Part shown: positions 5,632 through 12,182 of the stretch, one piece after another | Numbering within the stretch: the stretch's first letter is position 1 | Layout of the letters: the number at the start of each line of letters is the position of its first letter | Notes under the pieces: model-generated | Database searches by the model: none | What the model saw: the letters and a program-made list of their open reading frames with translations, nothing else | Told to the model about the DNA's origin: nothing | Assembly (NCBI GenBank): GCA_030530905.1 | Contig: JAUMUB010000003.1 | Coordinates: 15,250 to 27,431, forward strand | Length of the DNA stretch: 12,182 nt | Source: Bifidobacteriaceae bacterium | Lineage (GTDB): Bacteria; Actinomycetota; Actinomycetes; Actinomycetales; Bifidobacteriaceae | Reading direction: 5' to 3' | Program-made: the position numbers and the translations under genes

Positions 5632-7050
5632 CTAATACTTTTGTTCCGTATACCAGCGAAGCAACTCTTCAACGGCAACATCATGTTCCACAGGACCATT
5701 ATCAAGTCGATAGTCAAGCATGTGCTTATACGCTTTACCAACAATCGGCCCCTGAGAAATATGTAATAATTCCATGATCTCATTACCATTAAGATCTGGA
5801 CGAATTGCGTCAAAATCTTCTTTTTTCTTCAACTCTTGTACACGCAATTCCATTTCGTCCATCGCGTTAGAAAAAATCTGCTCCTTACGCTTATTACGAG
5901 TAGTCACATCGGCACGGGTCAGCCTATTCAATCGTTCATATAAATGCCCTGCGTCTTTTACATATCGGCGCACTGCAGCATCGCTCCAAGGTTCTTCAAC
6001 ATAACCATGAAAACGTAAATGCAAATTCACCAATTCACTCACATCGTCTACAATATGATGGTCAAAACGCAAAGCCTTTAAGCGCTTCTTAGTCATTTTT
6101 GCGCCAACAATATCATGACGATGAAAACTCACCTTGCCGTTACTCTCAAACTTGCGGGTTTTTGGCTTACCAATATCATGGCAGAGCGCTGCAAGTCGTA
6201 AAGTGAGATCAGGGCGAGGAACTGCACCATCAACATCAGTTTCTAACGCAATAGCCTTTTCAAGTACCATCATCGTATGCTCAAACACATCTTTATGACG
6301 GTGTTCTTGATCAATTTCCAACTTCAGTGCAGGAATTTCAGGAATAATATAATCCGCTAATCCGGATTCAACCAGAGAAATAATTCCCTCTTGCGGTTGT
6401 TCAGATAAAAGTAGCTTTGTAAGCTCATCACGCACACGTTCTGCTGAAACAATACTAATGCGCTCTTTCATCTTCGTAATCGCGAGCGCAGTTTCTATTT
6501 CAATCCGAAATCCTAATTGTGCTACGAATCGAACAGCGCGCATCATACGTAAAGGATCGTCATCGAAAGACTGTTCTGGCTGTACAGGAGTTCGCAACAC
6601 TCCTTTTGCTAAATCGCTAGCACCATTAAAAGGATCGACAAATTCGAGTTCAGGCACACGCAATGCCATGGCGTTAACCGTAAAATCGCGGCGTGACAGA
6701 TCCCCTTCAAGAGTATTGCCATATGCTACTTGTGGTTTGCGTGAATTGATATCGTATTGATCACTACGGTATGTGGTAACTTCCACCTGCACTTCTGTGC
6801 CGTTTGATCTTCGACGCATTGCACCCAATGTGCCGAACTTACGACCCATATCCCAGAAGCCATCTTTGCCCCAGGCTTTTAATATTGGTTCAAATTCTTC
6901 AGGACGCGCCGAAGTACAAAAATCTAGATCATGCGATTTTCTATGTAACAAAATATCACGAACAGGCCCTCCCACAAGGGATAATTCGTAGCCTTTATCC
7001 GCAAATAATCTACCTAATTCAATTGCCTCTGGCGATACTTCAAACTTCAC
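5632..7050 (-). CDS. cca: CCA tRNA nucleotidyltransferase (class II, with HD domain)
   Basis: A 472-residue enzyme that adds or repairs the 3'-terminal CCA of tRNAs from CTP and ATP. The nucleotidyltransferase core has LVGGPVRD (about 26-32), the metal-binding pair in HDLDFC (D41, D43), the RRDFTVNAMA signature (about 120-129), and DDPLRMMRAVRF for RNA/nucleotide binding (about 164-175). An HD phosphohydrolase domain follows, with CHDIGKPKTR (H291, D292) and HRHDIVGAK (about 310-318). The C-terminal helical part is typical of actinobacterial enzymes annotated PcnA/Cca. Start choice: the Shine-Dalgarno AAGGGG (7056-7061) overlaps an in-frame GTG at 7056 but lies 5 nt before the GTG at 7050, so 7050 is preferred. 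It is divergent from the Nudix gene, the same order as M. tuberculosis pcnA (Rv3907c) beside mutT4. No obvious promoter of its own was found. Confidence 0.95.
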   Translation of the reverse strand: MKFEVSPEAIELGRLFADKGYELSLVGGPVRDILLHRKSHDLDFCTSARPEEFEPILKAWGKDGFWDMGRKFGTLGAMRRRSNGTEVQVEVTTYRSDQYDINSRKPQVAYGNTLEGDLSRRDFTVNAMALRVPELEFVDPFNGASDLAKGVLRTPVQPEQSFDDDPLRMMRAVRFVAQLGFRIEIETALAITKMKERISIVSAERVRDELTKLLLSEQPQEGIISLVESGLADYIIPEIPALKLEIDQEHRHKDVFEHTMMVLEKAIALETDVDGAVPRPDLTLRLAALCHDIGKPKTRKFESNGKVSFHRHDIVGAKMTKKRLKALRFDHHIVDDVSELVNLHLRFHGYVEEPWSDAAVRRYVKDAGHLYERLNRLTRADVTTRNKRKEQIFSNAMDEMELRVQELKKKEDFDAIRPDLNGNEIMELLHISQGPIVGKAYKHMLDYRLDNGPVEHDVAVEELLRWYTEQKY

Positions 7051-7059
7051 ACGCACCCC

Positions 7060-7088
7060 TTAACATGTATCAAATATATGCATATTAT
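7060..7088 (+). promoter_or_regulatory. Sigma70-type promoter for the Nudix-DUF6049-murJ unit
   Basis: TTAACA (7060-7065) and TATTAT (7083-7088) each match the -35 and -10 consensus at five of six positions and are separated by exactly 17 nt. Transcription would start near 7095, upstream of both plausible Nudix starts (7116 and 7146) and downstream of the in-frame ATG at 7065, which it therefore excludes. The -35 box touches the cca ribosome site, so the intergenic space is fully used. Confidence 0.6.
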
Positions 7089-7145
7089 GCGACTATTTTT
7101 AAAAAACGACTTTACATGCCCACTTCATTCGCTAATGTTATAAGT

Positions 7146-7832
7146 ATGATTACACCAGCTGATATGAAAAAGATGCTTGCTAAAGCGACACGCAAGCGTA
7201 CCCAAAATCAGCTACAAAAAGATGAAAGAGTCTATACCACCGAATCAATTGAAATTCGTGAAAAGTCTGAAACTGTTTTTAAAAAAACGGTTATCACCCT
7301 TCACGAAAAAAATGAAAGCATCCCTCAAACTCCTACACCTGCTCTTATGGCAAAACTTCACACTCGTGCCACCCAAACTTTTGCGTCCCTTGAATCTCAA
7401 GAGCTTCCACTAGTACGAGAGTATTCTGCTGGTGGCCTAGTATTTGACGAAAATAATTATGTGGCAATAATTGCAAGACATTCTCGTAGTGGGCATCTTG
7501 AATGGTGTCTACCAAAAGGTCATATTGAAGCCGGAGAAATGCCACAAGAGACTGCAGTTCGCGAAATTCGTGAGGAAACAGGTATTATTGGCGAAATTAT
7601 TGAACCAATTGCAACTATTGACTACTGGTTTACTGGTTCTTCTCAGCGAGTTCATAAACTTGTTCACCATTTTGCGCTACGTAAAATCGGCGGTAGTTTA
7701 AGCGTTGAAGGCGACCCTGATCATGAAGCTGAAGATGCTATTTGGGTGAAATTTGATGACTTATATGATGTACTAACATACCCAAATGAGCGTAAAATTG
7801 TTTCCATGTACGCGAGAAAGTTAGATAAGTGA
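7146..7832 (+). CDS. Nudix hydrolase (MutT4-like) with a charged N-terminal extension
   Basis: A 228-residue cytoplasmic hydrolase of nucleoside-diphosphate-linked substrates. The Nudix box is complete: G125, five residues, E131, seven residues, then REIREETGI (139-147). It sits in a normal fold from about 89 to 225 (EYSAGGLVF, LEWCLPKGHIEAGE, then HHFALRK). The first 88 residues are highly charged, rich in Lys, Arg, Glu and Thr, and probably partly disordered. The substrate cannot be read from sequence. Position between cca and DUF6049-murJ matches M. tuberculosis MutT4. The start is uncertain: ATG 7146 and ATG 7116 (238 residues) are both downstream of the predicted transcript start, and neither has a clear ribosome site. 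Its TGA overlaps the next gene's GTG by 4 nt (GTGA), implying coupled translation. Confidence 0.9.
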   Translation: MITPADMKKMLAKATRKRTQNQLQKDERVYTTESIEIREKSETVFKKTVITLHEKNESIPQTPTPALMAKLHTRATQTFASLESQELPLVREYSAGGLVFDENNYVAIIARHSRSGHLEWCLPKGHIEAGEMPQETAVREIREETGIIGEIIEPIATIDYWFTGSSQRVHKLVHHFALRKIGGSLSVEGDPDHEAEDAIWVKFDDLYDVLTYPNERKIVSMYARKLDK

Positions 7833-10111
7833 GACATACCAAGGTCATGAATACGAATACTTCGTCTCATAATGGCATACTCCGCTTCGCATTTATGCGT
7901 AGTTTATGTATTATGCTTTTAATTGTGCTTAGCACGTTTTTTCACATATCTTCTGCATCTGCACTCATATTGCAAAAAGTCTCGCATAGCAACTCACAAA
8001 CCACCGTTTTGCAACATAATTCCAGTCAACATTTTGCAACCGCTGCTGCACAAACTTCCGAAATCAGTATTTCAATTGATTCAATCTCACCTGTTATCAC
8101 TAGCAGCTCAGGCTTTAAAGCCTCAATAACTATTACTAACGGCAGTGATGAAGACGCAAATAATGGCACGCTTACCATTGCCACGAATACCGCTTATACA
8201 TTTGTTTCTCGCTCTGATATTCAGCAGTGGGCAAATAATAGCGTAAGCATTCCTACTAATAATACGATTACTCAGATTAGTGTGCCACACGTAAAAGCGC
8301 ACAATGCAACTACTATTGATGTTGACGTTCCTCAAGATAATAACACGCTTCAAACCTTAATATCATGGGGGCCAAAGCCACTACTTATCAGCTATCAATC
8401 CGCTAACAGGCGTATCACTCGTTTGCAAAGTTTCATTACTCGTTCAGGCGATGGAATACACGCAGCTTCAACGCCGCCTTTAAAAATTACAGCAGTAACA
8501 TCTTTAAGCGCAAACTCATGGTCATATAACAAAGAGGTTGCCGATAACTATATTACTGATCCAGACGGCTCTGGTATTAGTATTTCTGAGAATAAAACTA
8601 ATTCGACTGAAAATAATTCATCATCAAACACAAATATTGCGACGAATACGAATCCATTAGCAAACCATGTTGTCACTTTACGAAATAAAGAAAAATCGCT
8701 CAGCCAAAAGTTAATTGCAGCACTTACGGCTCATCCTTCTATGCAGATTCTTGCCGATCCAACTTATTTAGAGGCGATTGGAGCTTCACCAAAAATTGCC
8801 GCTATTTCCCAACCAGGTAATTTTGATATCAGCGCATACACACATGTTGCTGATAACAAGTATGCTGCAGCAGGCGTTGACACTTCATTATGGTCTGCTC
8901 AAACTGCTTTACAACAATATAAAAATTCAACTAAATCCGCTAACGATCCAAGAGCCATTGCGTTAGAAGGACAAACCCAATGGAGTATACGTTCATTATC
9001 AATCGCAAAACAGCAAGGCTATAATTATGCGATAAGCACAAACACTTCAACTTCACAAGATGATTCCATTGTTTATACTAATAATTTGTCTGTTCCAACC
9101 AACTCAGGCGATATTACACTTCTTATTAGTAACAATACGTTAAGTAATCTTGCAAACGGTAAAGCAACTAGTGAGTATGCAAAAAGCGAAGAAACTTCGG
9201 CTGGCCGTCTTGCACGTTTTATCGCACAAAGCGCCTTCTACCAAATGGAACAACCATATAAGGATAGAAATATTCTTGTTTATTTCAATAATGCAACCGC
9301 AGATACGATTAACTCTTTTATGAGCAGTATTGAAAATGCAACATGGCTTGAAAGCACTGACTTACAAACATTAGCTTCTCAAACTCCTGTTGCTTCGGGA
9401 GCTGAGGCCTCAAGCTATCTTAATGAAACTTCGCCATTAAACGAATCCCAAGTAACCGTATTAAACAACACACTCGACACACTACAAAAAGCACAATCAA
9501 ACCTCAATCGAGTATTCACTGCTATTATCACCGATAAAAAGCAAACTTCAAATGATGATTTCACCACTAAAACTTCTAAGGATGAGTGGTTTGAAAATTT
9601 AAATAACACATTTCGTCAATTAGCCCTACACTCGCTATCCGCTAATGAGAACACTAGAATCTCAACCGCTAAACAAGCTAGTAATTTTGTTAATAGCATT
9701 TTCAATAAGGTCATAATTAACGCGACAGATTCCATTACTGTTCTCAGTGAAACCGCGAATCTTCCAGTAAATGTCACGAATCATCTGCCGTATCCTATTG
9801 AAATTAAAGTCTCCTCGTTGACAAACTCAATGGAAATTGTCACATCACGTATTTCTGACGTATACATTCAACCTCATAGCGATACACAAACTACTTTTAC
9901 TATTCGTGTGACAACCTCGGGTAACACGAACGCAAATATCAGCTTGCTTGATCGCAATAATACCGCTTTCTCTACTTCAAAAATAATTAATATTAAAAGT
10001 AGTTTACAAATAAGCGATAAATCAGGTTTAATAATTATTATTGTTGCTGTTGTGCTCGGTATATTAGGTTTGTACCGACAATTTAATCGTGTAAAGGATC
10101 CCGACGAATGA
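7829..10111 (+). CDS. DUF6049-type exported, C-terminally anchored protein coupled to MurJ
   Basis: A 760-residue protein of unknown function. A signal peptide with hydrophobic core RSLCIMLLIVLSTFFHISSASA ends near residue 45 (AxA-type site SASA). A long extracellular part follows, rich in Asn, Ser and Thr. It starts with an Ig-like beta stretch (ISISIDSISPVITSSSG, about 80-180) and ends with another beta-rich stretch (about 640-725, with TANLPVNVTNHLPYPIEIKV, typical of this family). One transmembrane helix (about 734-749) and a short basic cytoplasmic tail (RQFNRVKDPDE) close it. The size, topology and placement between a Nudix gene and murJ match the actinobacterial family of M. tuberculosis Rv3909. 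The GTG at 7829 overlaps the Nudix stop, and the TGA overlaps the murJ ATG (ATGA). An ATG at 7847 (754 residues) is an alternative start, but AAGG lies too near it. A role in MurJ function or wall assembly is inference from the coupling. Confidence 0.8.
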   Translation: MRHTKVMNTNTSSHNGILRFAFMRSLCIMLLIVLSTFFHISSASALILQKVSHSNSQTTVLQHNSSQHFATAAAQTSEISISIDSISPVITSSSGFKASITITNGSDEDANNGTLTIATNTAYTFVSRSDIQQWANNSVSIPTNNTITQISVPHVKAHNATTIDVDVPQDNNTLQTLISWGPKPLLISYQSANRRITRLQSFITRSGDGIHAASTPPLKITAVTSLSANSWSYNKEVADNYITDPDGSGISISENKTNSTENNSSSNTNIATNTNPLANHVVTLRNKEKSLSQKLIAALTAHPSMQILADPTYLEAIGASPKIAAISQPGNFDISAYTHVADNKYAAAGVDTSLWSAQTALQQYKNSTKSANDPRAIALEGQTQWSIRSLSIAKQQGYNYAISTNTSTSQDDSIVYTNNLSVPTNSGDITLLISNNTLSNLANGKATSEYAKSEETSAGRLARFIAQSAFYQMEQPYKDRNILVYFNNATADTINSFMSSIENATWLESTDLQTLASQTPVASGAEASSYLNETSPLNESQVTVLNNTLDTLQKAQSNLNRVFTAIITDKKQTSNDDFTTKTSKDEWFENLNNTFRQLALHSLSANENTRISTAKQASNFVNSIFNKVIINATDSITVLSETANLPVNVTNHLPYPIEIKVSSLTNSMEIVTSRISDVYIQPHSDTQTTFTIRVTTSGNTNANISLLDRNNTAFSTSKIINIKSSLQISDKSGLIIIIVAVVLGILGLYRQFNRVKDPDE

Positions 10112-12182
10112 GTTCCACAATTCGCAAAAACTCGTTAATCATGGCCTCAGGAACTGCAGCTTCTCGTATCACAGGCCAAATTCGCACTATCCTTTTAGCG
10201 GCAGCAATTGGCACTACTGGCATCACTGCAAACGCTTATCAAGCCGGCTCAATGATTCCTCAGGTAATTTACACACTAGTTTCTGGAGGAATTTTTAATG
10301 CTGTTCTTGTGCCACAAATTGTACGTATTCTCGACAAAGAAGATTCAAAAAGCAGACTTAATAAACTCATTACCTTTGCTGTTATCTTACTTTTAGCAAT
10401 CACCTCACTAATGGCAGTGTGCACACCAATTATCACACGCTTGTACACTAACGGCGGCAGTGAGATGATGGCGTTAACAAACGCTTTTACTCTCTGGTGT
10501 ATGCCTCAAATTTTCTTCTACGGTTTGTACACAATTTTAGGTCAGATTCTTGCTGCAAAAAATCATTTCATTACGTATGCGTGGAGCTCAGTTGGAGCCA
10601 ATATTATCAGCATTATTGGCTTTGGTATTTTTTTATTATTATTTGGCAACAGCACGTACCAGCCAGTTAGCTTCTGGACGAATGACAAAATTCTTCTCAT
10701 TGCGGGAGCTTGGACACTAGGCGTGGCATTCCAAGCATTAATTCTGTTCTACCCGTTGAAGAAAATCGGATTCAAGTATAAGCCTGAATTTGGTATTTCT
10801 GGATTTGGCTTACGCTCTATGGGTCCTGTTGCGGCTTGGAGTTTAGGTATTGTTGTAATTAACCAAATTGCCACTATTATTATTACGCGAATTGCAAGTA
10901 ATGCTCCTGAAACAGCAAAACAAGTATGGAATATCGACCCTTATTCCGTGGCAGGAAACGCTTCATATCAGAACGCTTTTACCATTTATATTCTGCCATA
11001 TTCGCTTGTGGCAGTATCTGTGGCAACTAGCGTATTCCCTATTATGTCGAAAGCAATTGCTGATCATGATTTAATAAAAGCAAGTACTCATTTAAGCGAG
11101 TCTTTGCGCAGCGTTGCTCTTATTATGACTTATTTTGCAATTGTTTGCGCTACTATTCCTGTAGTAATTATTAAAGCATTATTACCTTCAGTAAGTGGTA
11201 ATGCTATTGAATTAATTGCAGACCCTCTTGTTGCTTTTACTATTATGCTTCCTATTGCTGGCATGTATGTGCTGTTGCAACGAACTTTTTACGCTTTTGA
11301 AGATGGTAAAAGTCCTTTTCTGTTTGAAGCAGCACAGACTATTGTAAGCATTATTGCCATGCTTGTTGGCACTCAATTTATTCACCCAACTTATTGGGTA
11401 ACTTATATTGCTGCCACTTACACTGTGACTCACATAGTCTGCTTCCCATTCCTATTCGTACAATTGCGTAAGCATTTTAAACAAGACTTTAATATTTTTG
11501 CAACAGTACAAACTTTTGCGAAAATTATTATTGCTGCCATAGTCGCAATTTTTATCGTGCTACTTGCAAAACAACCAGTTCTACACCTCTTAGGAAGTGC
11601 TACTACAGGTAGTTATAGCAATATTAAATGGGGACACTCAATTCTTGCATCGATTATTATTTCAGTACTTGCTCTTATCGTATACACTTTAATGTTATTA
11701 GTGTTGCGAACTCCTGAATTAATCCAAATCGTTGACATTGCTTCAAGGAAGCTGCATATTAAGCTTCCTAATTGGATTATTCGAATTCTTGATACACAAA
11801 AATCTGCTGGTTTCAATCAGGCAGCCACACAAAAAACTCGCACAGTATCCTCCTCTATTAACCCTGCACGACTTCATCAAAGAGTGGTCTCATCCACCTT
11901 ACACTCAGCAAAGAATACAAGCTCAAACACGAGCAATAACGCTAAAAATCAGAGTTCAATCGACTTGCAAAATGAACAGTCCGGCCACCCTGCGGAATTA
12001 AGCACGCAACTTGTGCAGCTTAAGCGCAATGGAACTTTTGTTCATGCATTAAAAGAGAATGAAACGCTTGCTAACAATCCTAAATCTAATACAGCTATTC
12101 CAGTTGGTAATAATAATGATGTAAATAGTCAAAATCCAAGTGATATCAAGCAAAATGATAAAACACACAACAGTTCTGAACC
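10108..12182 (+). CDS. murJ: MurJ/MviN lipid II flippase, 3' end beyond the window
   Basis: Open from ATG 10108 to the window edge (691 codons, no stop), starting inside the DUF6049 stop codon (ATGA). The MATE/MOP-type flippase core spans residues 1 to about 535. It opens with MASGTAASRITGQIRTILLAA, carries R20 and R26 (the positions of E. coli R18 and R24), then ANAYQAGSMIPQVIYTLVSGG and about fourteen hydrophobic segments; the last is near 512-535. It moves lipid II across the cytoplasmic membrane for peptidoglycan synthesis. Relative to E. coli MurJ, the TDAF aspartate is Asn (N42), and the residues matching R52 and E57 are not Arg and Glu; actinobacterial members commonly differ there. 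After the core, an Asn/Ser/Gln-rich hydrophilic stretch (536-691) runs off the window. This points to the long cytoplasmic extension known from mycobacterial MviN (Rv3910), which ends in a pseudokinase and an extracellular domain; that part is not visible here. Confidence 0.93.
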   Translation, partial: MSSTIRKNSLIMASGTAASRITGQIRTILLAAAIGTTGITANAYQAGSMIPQVIYTLVSGGIFNAVLVPQIVRILDKEDSKSRLNKLITFAVILLLAITSLMAVCTPIITRLYTNGGSEMMALTNAFTLWCMPQIFFYGLYTILGQILAAKNHFITYAWSSVGANIISIIGFGIFLLLFGNSTYQPVSFWTNDKILLIAGAWTLGVAFQALILFYPLKKIGFKYKPEFGISGFGLRSMGPVAAWSLGIVVINQIATIIITRIASNAPETAKQVWNIDPYSVAGNASYQNAFTIYILPYSLVAVSVATSVFPIMSKAIADHDLIKASTHLSESLRSVALIMTYFAIVCATIPVVIIKALLPSVSGNAIELIADPLVAFTIMLPIAGMYVLLQRTFYAFEDGKSPFLFEAAQTIVSIIAMLVGTQFIHPTYWVTYIAATYTVTHIVCFPFLFVQLRKHFKQDFNIFATVQTFAKIIIAAIVAIFIVLLAKQPVLHLLGSATTGSYSNIKWGHSILASIIISVLALIVYTLMLLVLRTPELIQIVDIASRKLHIKLPNWIIRILDTQKSAGFNQAATQKTRTVSSSINPARLHQRVVSSTLHSAKNTSSNTSNNAKNQSSIDLQNEQSGHPAELSTQLVQLKRNGTFVHALKENETLANNPKSNTAIPVGNNNDVNSQNPSDIKQNDKTHNSSE
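11713..12182 (+). other. Cytoplasmic low-complexity extension of MurJ
   Basis: Residues 536-691 of the MurJ reading frame contain no membrane segment. They begin with an amphipathic basic stretch (KLHIKLPNWIIRIL) and then become Asn/Ser/Gln/Thr-rich (SSNTSNNAKNQSS). E. coli-type MurJ ends soon after TM14, so this is an added linker leading to a domain outside the window. Confidence 0.75.

Noticed and set aside
6804..7145. Upstream part of a 342-codon plus-strand reading frame leading into the Nudix gene
   Set aside because: It lies antisense to the well-supported cca gene, shows no family features, and precedes the predicted promoter; the Nudix protein starts at 7146 or 7116.

Overview
The window is AT-rich actinobacterial DNA. 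Two gene blocks match conserved gene orders known from Mycobacterium tuberculosis: rpfB-ksgA-ispE, and pcnA/cca divergent from mutT4-Rv3909-Rv3910. The low GC, the Asn/Ser/Thr-rich extracellular proteins and the single-locus joining of the two blocks suggest an AT-rich member of the Bifidobacteriaceae (Gardnerella or a close relative). That assignment is inference; no rRNA or other species marker is present.

Layout from left to right. Positions 1-250 are AT-rich and non-coding. A minus-strand FadR-type GntR regulator (251-1099) follows. Its promoter has an extended -10 box, and a long interrupted inverted repeat sits across and upstream of the -35 position, a good candidate operator. A 0.5 kb divergent intergenic region separates it from a plus-strand run: an RpfB-like wall protein (1593-3056), ksgA/rsmA (3105-4022), ispE (4009-4914) and a small membrane-anchored LytR_C-domain protein (4966-5589). 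The CCA-adding tRNA nucleotidyltransferase (5632-7050, minus) converges on this run. Divergent from cca, a good promoter (TTAACA, 17 nt, TATTAT) precedes a Nudix hydrolase (7146-7832), a large secreted/anchored DUF6049-type protein (7829-10111) and a MurJ lipid II flippase (10108 to beyond 12182). These last three are joined by 4-nt stop/start overlaps.

Functionally most of the window serves cell-envelope growth. The RpfB-like protein probably cleaves peptidoglycan, IspE feeds the MEP isoprenoid pathway that supplies the lipid carrier for wall precursors, and MurJ exports lipid II. The DUF6049 protein is translationally coupled to MurJ and may act with it on the outer face of the membrane. 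RNA maturation genes (KsgA for 16S rRNA, CCA enzyme for tRNA) are interspersed. No mobile element, CRISPR array, tRNA or rRNA gene was seen. The least understood parts are the Nudix-DUF6049-MurJ unit, the open C-terminal extension of MurJ, and the operator-like repeat before the GntR gene.
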